Shown here: in pieces, positions 35,275-42,829 of the stretch
Numbering within the stretch: the stretch's first letter is position 1
How the letters are laid out: every line of letters begins with the position of its first letter
Assembly (NCBI GenBank): GCA_022819745.1
Contig: JAJEGS010000017.1
Location: forward strand, 24,181 to 88,180
DNA: 64,000 bases
Direction of reading: 5' to 3'
DNA from: Candidatus Latescibacterota bacterium
Lineage (GTDB): Bacteria > Latescibacterota > UBA2968 > UBA8231
The notes under the pieces: generated by a model
Seen by the model: only the letters and a program-made list of their open reading frames with translations
Told to the model about the DNA's origin: nothing
Databases searched by the model: none
Position numbers and translations under genes: made by a program

Positions 35275-35745
35275 ATGAAAAAGACCCTCTATCTCGCCAG
35301 CCCGTATGGATTCTCAGCCCAATGGAAGGAGCGGCTCCTGCCCCAGTTCGTCTCTGCCTTAGAGGCATTGGGGGCTGAGGTCTGGGAGCCTTTTGCCCGC
35401 AACAACCAAGTCGATTTTTCCGCGCCGGGCTGGGCCTACCAAGTCGGCCAAGCTGACTTGCGCGATGTGGTCGAGGCCGACGCGATCTTCGCCATTGTCA
35501 ACGGGACGCCGCCGGACGAGGGGGTGATGGTCGAGTTGGGCGCGGCCATTGCCCTCGGCAAGCCGACCTTTCTCTTCCGCGACGATTTCCGCCGCTGCAC
35601 GGATTCAGAAAACTACCCCCTGAACCTAATGCTGTTCACCGGCTTGCCAGAAGACGGCTGGGAAGCCTACTACTACACATCGCTCGCAGAAATCAGCGCG
35701 CCCGACAAGGCCCTAGCGGGCTGGCTGCGAGACGAACGGAGCTGA
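35275..35745 (+). CDS. Nucleoside 2-deoxyribosyltransferase family protein
   Basis: A 156-residue protein from the ATG at 35275 (a TTG sits one codon upstream). The Rossmann-like start TLYLASPYGF, the EADAIFAIVNGTPPDEGVMVELGAAIALGKP block with catalytic Glu, and LPLNLMLFTG-like end match the family, which swaps bases on deoxyribonucleosides. It lies 4 nt before the glcF-like gene. Confidence 0.85.
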   Translation: MKKTLYLASPYGFSAQWKERLLPQFVSALEALGAEVWEPFARNNQVDFSAPGWAYQVGQADLRDVVEADAIFAIVNGTPPDEGVMVELGAAIALGKPTFLFRDDFRRCTDSENYPLNLMLFTGLPEDGWEAYYYTSLAEISAPDKALAGWLRDERS

Positions 35746-35749
35746 CATA

Positions 35750-37033
35750 ATGCGCACGACCATTCCCCCCCATCTGCTCCAAGACCCAGAAGTCGAGGCG
35801 TCCGAAAAGGTCTTGCGCGCCTGCGTCCACTGCGGCTTTTGCAATGCCACCTGTCCCACCTACCTGCTCACCGGCAACGAACTCGAAGGGCCGCGCGGCC
35901 GCATTTACCTCATCAAAAGCGTTCTCGAAGAGGACGTCCCCCCGAGCCGGCAGACGGTCGAGCACATCGACAACTGCCTCGGCTGCCTTGCGTGCGAGAC
36001 CACCTGCCCGAGCGGCGTGGATTATTCGCTCCTCTTGGAAACGGCCCGACCACGGCTAGATCAGCTCGTCAAGCGGCCATTGATGGACCGCCTACTGCGC
36101 GCCCTGCTGACGCGGATGCTGCCCTACCCCGGCCGCACGCGCTTGGCGCTCAAAATGTCTGGCGTGGGCCGCGCGTTTTCCTTTCTGATGCCCCGCGTTA
36201 TGCGGCCCCTGTTGGCTATGGCACCCAAGCGATTGCCGCGACCGGCTGCTGTAGCCCGGCCCGGCGTCGTGCCAGCCGAGGGCACGCGTCGCCTGCGCGT
36301 AGCCCTGCTCACCGGATGCGTCCAACAGGTGTTGGGACCGCAGATCAACGATGCGACCGTGCGGCTGCTGACGCGGTTGGGGGCTGAGGTGGTCATTCCG
36401 CCGGATATGGGCTGTTGCGGTGCCCTGACTTTCCACATGGGCGAGCGCAAGCGCAGCCTCAAGCTAATGCAGCGCGCTATTGAGGTTTGGCATCGCGAGC
36501 TGGAAACGGGTGGCTTGGACGCGATTGTGCTCAACACGTCGGGGTGCGGCACGGCCATCAAAGAATACGATCACATCTTCCGCCACGACCCGCAGTGGGC
36601 CGACAAGGCCAAGGCGGTAGTGGAACGGGTGCGGGACATTTCCGAGGTGGTGGCGCAATTGGGATTGGGCGAGGCCAACCGCGCACCAGCCCTAAAGGTG
36701 GCGTATCACGACGCCTGTTCGCTCCAACACGGCCAGCACGTCACCGATCCGCCGAGGCAACTGCTGAAGGCTGCGGGCTTTGAGGTCGTCGAAGTGCCCG
36801 AGGGCCATATCTGCTGCGGCAGCGCAGGCACTTATAACATGCTGCGCCCCGACTTGGCGCAACAGCTACAAACGCGCAAAGTCGAGCACATCGCCAGCGT
36901 TGCGCCGCAGATCGTAGCGGCGGGCAACATCGGCTGCATGGAACAAATCGCCGCCCGCGCCGAGGTCCCGGTCGTCCACACCGTCGAACTGTTGGATTGG
37001 GCGACGGGCGGACCGCGGCCAGCGAATGTGTAG
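35750..37033 (+). CDS. glcF: Glycolate oxidase iron-sulfur subunit-like protein
   Basis: A 427-residue protein with two ferredoxin-type 4Fe-4S motifs, CVHCGFCNATCP near residue 25 and CLGCLACETTCP near 76. Two CCG-type cysteine-rich domains follow (GCCGALTFH, ICCGSAGTYN). This is the electron-transfer subunit of glycolate/lactate-type oxidases. The flavoprotein partners glcD and glcE are not in the window, so the physiological donor is unknown. Confidence 0.88.
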   Translation: MRTTIPPHLLQDPEVEASEKVLRACVHCGFCNATCPTYLLTGNELEGPRGRIYLIKSVLEEDVPPSRQTVEHIDNCLGCLACETTCPSGVDYSLLLETARPRLDQLVKRPLMDRLLRALLTRMLPYPGRTRLALKMSGVGRAFSFLMPRVMRPLLAMAPKRLPRPAAVARPGVVPAEGTRRLRVALLTGCVQQVLGPQINDATVRLLTRLGAEVVIPPDMGCCGALTFHMGERKRSLKLMQRAIEVWHRELETGGLDAIVLNTSGCGTAIKEYDHIFRHDPQWADKAKAVVERVRDISEVVAQLGLGEANRAPALKVAYHDACSLQHGQHVTDPPRQLLKAAGFEVVEVPEGHICCGSAGTYNMLRPDLAQQLQTRKVEHIASVAPQIVAAGNIGCMEQIAARAEVPVVHTVELLDWATGGPRPANV

Positions 37034-37060
37034 CGGGGCTGAACCCATTCTTCTGACTAA

Positions 37061-37214
37061 CTGATGTTACGCACGAGTACGTTGATTCTGGGGGGGCGCT
37101 TCGACAAGCTCAGCGCCCTGCTTTGATCGGCACAATGCGGGCTGAGCTTGTCGAAGCCCATCGGTAGTAGGGTCGGTTCGCGAACCACCCCACGCACGAG
37201 ACGCGTAACATCAG
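37061..37214. mobile_element. MITE-like element B
   Basis: Perfect 12-bp terminal repeats (ctgatgttacgc at 37061-37072; complement at 37203-37214) resemble the ends of element A. The core contains a perfect 17-bp inverted repeat (gcttcgacaagctcagc at 37098-37114; complement 37141-37157). The 154-bp element sits between glcF and the Phd/PIN pair. Confidence 0.7.
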
Positions 37215-37273
37215 GGACTAAGTACGACTCCATTGACAAGAAAAGGCGTACAACTTAACATGGTCATATAAAA

Positions 37274-37287
37274 TGACTATATAGTCA
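37274..37287. promoter_or_regulatory. Palindromic operator of the Phd/PIN pair
   Basis: The 14-bp sequence tgactatatagtca is a perfect palindrome 12 nt before the antitoxin start and directly before its AGGAG. A related tgac lies upstream. Phd-type antitoxins bind such sites to repress their own operon; that use here is inferred. Confidence 0.6.
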
Positions 37288-37299
37288 GGAGTTAAGACC

Positions 37300-37539
37300 A
37301 TGCAGATGTCCATCAGCGAATTCAAAGCCAAATGCACCCAAGTCGTGCGCGAAGTCGGCACCAAATACCAAACCGTGGAGTTGACCAACCGCGGCAAGGT
37401 CGTCGCGCAAGTCGTCCCCCCTGAGCCAGAGACTAAACCCGACCCCCAATCCTTCTTCGGCTCGCTCCGCGGTACGGTCGCGTACCAGCCTGGTTGGGAT
37501 GAGCCGCTCGGCGAGGATGATTGGGAAGCCTGTCAGTGA
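37300..37539 (+). CDS. Phd/YefM-type antitoxin
   Basis: A 79-residue protein: MSISEFKAKCTQVVREV at the start and TVELTNRGKVVAQVVPP, typical of Phd antitoxins. An acidic C-terminus would wrap the toxin. Its stop overlaps the toxin start as GTGA. RBS AGGAG lies eight nt before the ATG. Confidence 0.85.
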   Translation: MQMSISEFKAKCTQVVREVGTKYQTVELTNRGKVVAQVVPPEPETKPDPQSFFGSLRGTVAYQPGWDEPLGEDDWEACQ

Positions 37540-37934
37540 AGTACTTGCTCGACACCCATGCGTGGATCTGGGCCTTGGAGGCACCGGAAAAACTGCCCGA
37601 TCCTATAAGGAAGATGCTGCTGAAGCCAGATCACCTGCCCTTTGGGCTAGCGGCGATCAGTCCGTGGGAAGTGGCGAAAAAGGAGTCCAAGGGACTTCTG
37701 CAATTATCTATGCCTGTGCGCCAGTGGGTCGCGCACGCCACCCAAGCCCCATTCATAGAGCTTCTGCCCCTGTCAGTGGATATAGCCCTCGAATCGGCGC
37801 ATTTGCCTGCACCCTTCCACAAAGACCCGGCCGACCAAATGATCGTCGCCACCGCGCGGCTACACAGTCTGGTGCTGCTCAGCGCCGATCAACGGCTGCG
37901 CACCTATCCACACGTGCAAACAAAGTGGCAATAG
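37536..37934 (+). CDS. PIN domain ribonuclease toxin
   Basis: A 132-residue protein from the GTG at 37536 overlapping the antitoxin stop. PIN acidic residues lie in LLDTHAWIWAL, SPWEVAKKE, DPADQMIVATAR and LSADQRLR. It pairs with the upstream Phd-type antitoxin. Confidence 0.87.
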   Translation: MKYLLDTHAWIWALEAPEKLPDPIRKMLLKPDHLPFGLAAISPWEVAKKESKGLLQLSMPVRQWVAHATQAPFIELLPLSVDIALESAHLPAPFHKDPADQMIVATARLHSLVLLSADQRLRTYPHVQTKWQ

Positions 37935-37943
37935 TAAATCAGT

Positions 37944-38834
37944 CTATTCGGCAAACCTTTGCTTGAGTGCCCCCCAACTCTCGGCTTCTACCGCGGTGGC
38001 CGGGCTGGATATTTCGGTGAGGCGGGCGATTTGGGTGTTCGTACTCGGCGGGATGTTGCCGCTGGCGAAAGTCTGCTTAGTCTCTACCACCATAGCGACG
38101 GCCCCAATCCCACGAGCATACCAAGCATAGGCGTCTATCTCGGCGGTCACTTCACCCAAAGACGCGAGCTGAGCGTTGCCCGCGAAAGTAACGACGCCGG
38201 TGCCGGTCTGGTGGATGCGCAGACAATCGAAAGTACCCGCCGGTAGCCGAATCTCACCCCACGCATCAACCGCGTACTGATAATCGTACAGGCCGGAACT
38301 TGTGATCCCCGGAGCTATGGTCTGATCCAAAGAGAAGTTTTCAACGGCCCAGCTTTTGCCAAATTCTAGCGGCCAAGGTGTTCCTATATCGACAAGCGGA
38401 AAGGAGACTTGGCCGGCCGGGCCTCTGGCACCGATGAGGACATCGCCTGCGGGACTGCGCCGGAAATAGTGGTACGTCTCAATCTCGTCCGTTCCACCTG
38501 TGGCATTGGGCACAGTAGCAATGTTATAGACGGAGTAATCGGCGTCGGGAAAGCTAGTGGCGTCGGGAACCTGTTCCAGCGGGATGACCGAACTGCGGAT
38601 AAAGGCAAGCATGCTGTTGGAGATGGATCCGGTGAGGTCTGATGACTGATCGGCACCGGCAGAGCCGATGTCGAAGCCAGTGTCCTCTAGGCTGCTAAGG
38701 ACTGTGGCGACTTCTTGCTCCCAAGTCATGCCCAAGGATAGGCGTAAATCGTCGGGAGATAGAGTAATCTGGGCTGTAGCAGAGAAAGGGAGGAAGACAA
38801 AGACGATTGATGCTAACGCACGGACGATGGACAT
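37944..38834 (-). CDS. Secreted hypothetical protein with C-terminal tail motif
   Basis: A 296-residue protein with a signal peptide (about 1-21, VFVFLPFSATAQ). The body is beta-rich (GEIRLPAGTFDCLRIHQTGTG is reminiscent of GlnE-like or lipoprotein carrier sheets). It ends in TAVEAESWGALKQRF. A similar short TWG-IK-type tail occurs on exported proteins of related environmental phyla, from memory. Function unknown. Confidence 0.6.
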   Translation of the reverse strand: MSIVRALASIVFVFLPFSATAQITLSPDDLRLSLGMTWEQEVATVLSSLEDTGFDIGSAGADQSSDLTGSISNSMLAFIRSSVIPLEQVPDATSFPDADYSVYNIATVPNATGGTDEIETYHYFRRSPAGDVLIGARGPAGQVSFPLVDIGTPWPLEFGKSWAVENFSLDQTIAPGITSSGLYDYQYAVDAWGEIRLPAGTFDCLRIHQTGTGVVTFAGNAQLASLGEVTAEIDAYAWYARGIGAVAMVVETKQTFASGNIPPSTNTQIARLTEISSPATAVEAESWGALKQRFAE

Positions 38835-38912
38835 GGCGGTATCCTTTCTTATTGACTTTCACCAAGAAGCATTTCGACTACTTCTGTCAGATTTCTATTC
38901 AGTTGCGGCTTC

Positions 38913-39752
38913 TCAGGCCCGCTGCCAGCGGCTGGGATTCACTCCCGGTGCCTCACTCGACATATTATCGGGCTTATTGGGCACGTCAAAGTCCCAATGC
39001 CGCGTATTGGGGTTGGCGAAAAAAGGACGCACCGACTCGGGCAGCCCGGCCAAGTCCTCCTCGTTCCAGTTCTCGACCTCGGCAATGGGGCCAGCCCAGG
39101 CCGGACGGTACGCAATGGCCAGCACCGAGCGCGTGTGCTCACCCCTATTGGGCCAAGTGCCGTGGAAAGCGCGGTGGTTGAGAAAAACCGCCGAGCCAGC
39201 CTTGCACGGCACCACCACTTCCTCGGGATGGCGCTCGTAGCGCATGTACGGATTGGCGTCGGCGTGCATGCACAAATGGGAGCGCGGAATCACGCGGAAA
39301 GGCGACACCTCGAGCGTCAGGTCGTCGAGATAGTAGAGCACGCGGATGGTAAAGGGACAACTGCCGTTGTACCCGAAAATCTGCGAGCCGTAGGGCTGCC
39401 CGTCCGTGTGCAGACTGATACCGGGCGTGCCGGGCTCGGAGCGGTCGTACCCGTAGCTGAGAAAGACGATCTCGTCGCCGAAGACCTGGCGCAAAAAATC
39501 AACGGTCGGCACATGGGCGATGAGATCGGTCACAGCCCCCCCTTCAAACTGGATCTGGGACTTGCCGCGCTGGTGCGGACTGTAGTCGCGCGGCGTGGTC
39601 TCCCAAGTTTCGGCCTGGGCCTTGAGACGGGCGATGTGCTCGGGGCTGAGCAGGTCGGGAATGACCAGATACCCTTCGAGCTCAACGTGGCGGATGCGCT
39701 CGCCCAGCGTGAGAGCGGACCAGTCGCGGTCGTCGATAGTGGTCTTTTGCAT
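38913..39752 (-). CDS. Phytanoyl-CoA dioxygenase family protein
   Basis: A 279-residue Fe(II)/2-oxoglutarate oxygenase. The iron ligands are visible as HTD in SLHTDGQPYG near residue 115 and a distal His in AFHGTWPNRGEHTRS, followed by an Arg for 2-oxoglutarate. The N-terminus GYLVIPDLLSPEHIARLKAQ is typical PhyH. It is the last gene of a same-strand run with an oxidoreductase, a dehydrogenase and an aldolase. Substrate unknown. Confidence 0.88.
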   Translation of the reverse strand: MQKTTIDDRDWSALTLGERIRHVELEGYLVIPDLLSPEHIARLKAQAETWETTPRDYSPHQRGKSQIQFEGGAVTDLIAHVPTVDFLRQVFGDEIVFLSYGYDRSEPGTPGISLHTDGQPYGSQIFGYNGSCPFTIRVLYYLDDLTLEVSPFRVIPRSHLCMHADANPYMRYERHPEEVVVPCKAGSAVFLNHRAFHGTWPNRGEHTRSVLAIAYRPAWAGPIAEVENWNEEDLAGLPESVRPFFANPNTRHWDFDVPNKPDNMSSEAPGVNPSRWQRA

Positions 39753-39824
39753 GGCAGACTCTCCTCGGTTGAGGTTATACCTCTTCTACACAGCGGCACT
39801 GCTGCCGCCGGTGATGAACTTGCG

Positions 39825-40895
39825 TCAATGGTCGATTTGCACCTTTGCGCCCGTTTCCGCGCTTGCGTAAATCGCGTCCAGCAATTTCATGAAGGTCAGC
39901 GCCTCGGCGGGAGAGACATCGGGCGGCTGAGCACCGCGAATCGCGCCAGCAAAATCGCGGATCTCCGCGTTGAAATCACCGTCGCCATGTTCCACAAATC
40001 CACCAGCGGAATCGTCGCCGTCAGCGTACATGGCACCCAGCAATCGGCGCGTCCCCGAACGTCTCTTGCCCTCGGGCAAAGAAGTGGATTCCACCTCAAT
40101 CGTGCCATTCGTACCCAAGACGCGCAAGCGCAAATCCCACGCCCGATCCACCCAAGTGGAAATGACCGAGGAAGTATCCATCTGAATTGTCATACCGCCA
40201 GCGCAGCCCACTAGAAAACTCATATAATCCTCGGAGTGACGCTCTACCTCTAGGGTTGTTGGAAACGCGCTATGGCTGACGGCAAAGGCCCATTCGGGTT
40301 GCGGACAACCCAGTAAAAACCAGGCCTGATCGAGGTAGTGCGAACCGTGTTGGCCCAATGCACCACCCTTAAGACCCCATCTATATAACCAGCTCCTGCC
40401 CGGCGGCGGCTCGTAATTGGCTCCGCGCTCGCGATAGTAGTAGTGGACGCGCACGTGGTACGCGCGCCCAATCCTTCCAGCGGTGATCATTTGCCGACTC
40501 TCTTTGTTCTCCGCCTGATGCCGCATGAAGTAGGAGTACACGAGCGTCTTTCCAGTGCTCGCAGCAACGGCGTTGATCTCCTCGACATCTGCGGCATTGC
40601 GACCGTGCGGCTTCTGCACCAACACGTGCTTTCCCGCCTCCAGCGCCTCAATGACCATCGGCTTCCGCACATCGGGTGCAGTGGCGACTCCAACGGCTTC
40701 AACCTCGTCATCGGCGAGCAACTCTCGATAGTCGCCGTAGACTCTGGGGACATCGTTCTCCTCGGCGACCTGTCGCGCCAAATCTCGATTCAGATCGGCG
40801 ACCGCCCAAGCGATGGTATCTTCGCCAACTCGGGCACCTGCCACCCAAGTCCTGCCAACTCGGCAGCCGATTACGCCCATTTTAATTTTGTCCAT
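39825..40895 (-). CDS. Gfo/Idh/MocA family oxidoreductase
   Basis: A 356-residue NAD(P)-dependent oxidoreductase from the ATG at 40895. The Rossmann motif is GVIGCRVGRTW; VQKPHGRNAADV is the cofactor/substrate lysine region, and GQHGSHYLDQAWFLLG carries the catalytic His area. It starts 5 nt after the D-2-hydroxyacid dehydrogenase stop. Members act on sugars, inositols and related polyols. Confidence 0.9.
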   Translation of the reverse strand: MDKIKMGVIGCRVGRTWVAGARVGEDTIAWAVADLNRDLARQVAEENDVPRVYGDYRELLADDEVEAVGVATAPDVRKPMVIEALEAGKHVLVQKPHGRNAADVEEINAVAASTGKTLVYSYFMRHQAENKESRQMITAGRIGRAYHVRVHYYYRERGANYEPPPGRSWLYRWGLKGGALGQHGSHYLDQAWFLLGCPQPEWAFAVSHSAFPTTLEVERHSEDYMSFLVGCAGGMTIQMDTSSVISTWVDRAWDLRLRVLGTNGTIEVESTSLPEGKRRSGTRRLLGAMYADGDDSAGGFVEHGDGDFNAEIRDFAGAIRGAQPPDVSPAEALTFMKLLDAIYASAETGAKVQIDH

Positions 40896-40900
40896 CACAA

Positions 40901-41938
40901 TCACCGCCTTTGCAACCGCTCGAGTTTTGCCTGCAACTCGGGCTTTTCCAGCACCTCTCTATTGACCACGTGCTCGGGAATCTCGCCGCGCCCAATTCGC
41001 GCCGCCTGCCGCAGTCTGCCCCTCCAGGTCTGCATGTAGTACTCGTCGGTGTGGCACAGGGAGTGCGGCGCGACCACGACATTATCCATTTTGAGGAGGG
41101 GATTGTCCGCAGCGACGGGCTCCTGCTCAAACACATCCAGCCCAGCGCCGCGAATGCGCCCGCTCTGCAGGACCCATATCAGAGCTTGCTCATCGACGAC
41201 GGGGCCGCGCGAAGTATTGATCAGGTACGCCGTCGGCTTCATCAAGTTCAATTCCCGCTCGCCGATCAGATGGCGCGTCTGCTCGCTGAGCGGGACGCTG
41301 ATGCTGACGAAGTCGGACTCGGCCAGCAGGGTATCCATAGCGACCAGTTCCACATCTACATCGGCCACATCCTCCTCGCTCAGCTTGGGATCGCAGCCCA
41401 AATGCCTCATGCCAAAGGGCTTGGCCAGCAGGAACATCTCGTGCCCGATATTGCCCACGCCAATGGAACCGAGCGTCTTGCCGGTCAGCCCTTCGCCGCG
41501 ATAGAGGCGCTGGTCGGCCCAGCGTCCCTCGCGGGTGATCCGATCCTTGTTGATCAGGCGAGTGGCCAGAGCCAAAATAAAGGTGATGATGGTGCAGGCC
41601 ATGGGTCGGCGCACAGCGTCGGGGGCCGTGCAGAGCATTACATCGGCCCGAGTCAGAGCCTCGACATCAATGTGGTCGTACCCAACGCCGGTGAAGAGCA
41701 CAGCCACGAGTTGGTCGTTGCCAACCAAGGAACGCTCGCTCCAACGGGACGCGCCCGAGATGACCGCATCGCAGCCGCGCACTTGCTCGGGGGCGATTTC
41801 CGCGCTCCGCTCGGCCAATATCCGGTACTGGATCTCGGGCATTTCATCGAACAGTTCCAGCCCAGGACCGGGCAAGTCAAAATTCCCCTCCGCGTCGAAG
41901 AACTCTTGGGCGATCCCAACCGTAACTTTAGTGGTCAT
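40901..41938 (-). CDS. D-2-hydroxyacid dehydrogenase
   Basis: A 345-residue enzyme with Rossmann motif GSIGVGNIGHE, NTSRGPVVDE containing the substrate Arg, the Glu in DVFEQEPV and the His in APHSLCHTDE. It reduces or oxidises 2-hydroxy acids with NAD(H). It overlaps the aldolase gene by 11 nt and is part of the catabolic run. Confidence 0.9.
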   Translation of the reverse strand: MTTKVTVGIAQEFFDAEGNFDLPGPGLELFDEMPEIQYRILAERSAEIAPEQVRGCDAVISGASRWSERSLVGNDQLVAVLFTGVGYDHIDVEALTRADVMLCTAPDAVRRPMACTIITFILALATRLINKDRITREGRWADQRLYRGEGLTGKTLGSIGVGNIGHEMFLLAKPFGMRHLGCDPKLSEEDVADVDVELVAMDTLLAESDFVSISVPLSEQTRHLIGERELNLMKPTAYLINTSRGPVVDEQALIWVLQSGRIRGAGLDVFEQEPVAADNPLLKMDNVVVAPHSLCHTDEYYMQTWRGRLRQAARIGRGEIPEHVVNREVLEKPELQAKLERLQRR

Positions 41939-42737
41939 CTACATCCTCTCGGTACATGGAAAAATCCCGCACCGCGCCATCGCGGAGCAGGTCGTATTCG
42001 CTGTGGCGGAAGCGACCCACCAGTTGGATGCCGGCCTGACGCTGGCGCAGGTATTCCTCGCGGTTGCGCGGGTAAATCGCCGGCTCAGTGGCGATCCCCT
42101 TAGCTAGGGCGATCTCAATGACGCGCTCCATCGCCTGCACCACTTCCGGGTGTTCCCAATCTCCGTGCAAGCCCATGGTCGCCGCCAAGTCACCGGGGCC
42201 AAAGACCACCGCATCCACCCATTCGTTGGCGAGCATGGCCTCGGCGTTCTCCACGCCGCGCCAAGACTCGATCTTGAGGATGAGCATCGTGGCCTCGTTG
42301 GCCTCGCGGCAATAGCGGGCCGCCTCGCCAGCAGCGTACTCCACATTGGCACCCATAGCCAGTCCCCGCTCCCCGTCCGGCGCGTATTTCATCCAGCGCG
42401 CCAGCGCCGCGACTTGCTCGGGCTCTTCGGCGTGGGAGAGGCAAATCCCCAGCGCGCCCGCATCGAGCAGCCGCGAGACAAAGGGACGCTCGGGCACCAG
42501 AACCGTCACCACCGGAGAAAGGCTGTTGTCCCGGGCCATGACTAGGAAGTTGGTCAGGGTTTCGTCGTTGTGGATCACGTGCTCATTTTCGACCAATAGC
42601 ATATTGTACCCCGCCTGGGCCGCGATCTTGATCACCGAAGGACGCAGCGACTCAAAGACATTGAAGCCAAAGAGCGGTCCACCGCTGCGGAGAATTTCCT
42701 TGGCCGGGTTGCGGATAAGGGGATTTTCTGCCGTCAT
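41928..42737 (-). CDS. HpcH/HpaI family aldolase
   Basis: A 269-residue class II aldolase. LFGFNVFESLRPSVIKIAAQAGYNMLLVENEH is the family start in outline; later come RLLDAGALGICLSHAE, ILKIESWRGVENAEAML and VVFGPGDLAATMG, with the metal-binding Glu and Asp. It makes or splits 2-keto-4-hydroxy acids. With the dehydrogenase downstream it may process an aldol-derived keto acid. Confidence 0.9.
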   Translation of the reverse strand: MTAENPLIRNPAKEILRSGGPLFGFNVFESLRPSVIKIAAQAGYNMLLVENEHVIHNDETLTNFLVMARDNSLSPVVTVLVPERPFVSRLLDAGALGICLSHAEEPEQVAALARWMKYAPDGERGLAMGANVEYAAGEAARYCREANEATMLILKIESWRGVENAEAMLANEWVDAVVFGPGDLAATMGLHGDWEHPEVVQAMERVIEIALAKGIATEPAIYPRNREEYLRQRQAGIQLVGRFRHSEYDLLRDGAVRDFSMYREDVDDH

Positions 42738-42748
42738 ATAGCAATTCT

Positions 42749-42828
42749 GAATGACTCAAACGATTCGAGATACGGATCGTCTTGCTCTACTATTCTGCGT
42801 CTATCTGCGTCCATCTGCGGATCACCTC
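42749..42828. repeat. Dispersed intergenic repeat, copy 2
   Basis: Related to 20250-20331: gaatgactcaaacgattcg at the start and ctgcgtccatctgcggatca at the end. It sits 2 nt past the 3' end of the dimethylformamidase-like gene. Confidence 0.75.
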
Positions 42829-42829
42829 A

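Noticed and set aside
38997..40214. A 405-codon plus-strand open frame
   Set aside because: Antisense to PhyH and Gfo/Idh/MocA genes.
40910..42103. A 397-codon plus-strand open frame
   Set aside because: Antisense to the D-2-hydroxyacid dehydrogenase and aldolase genes.
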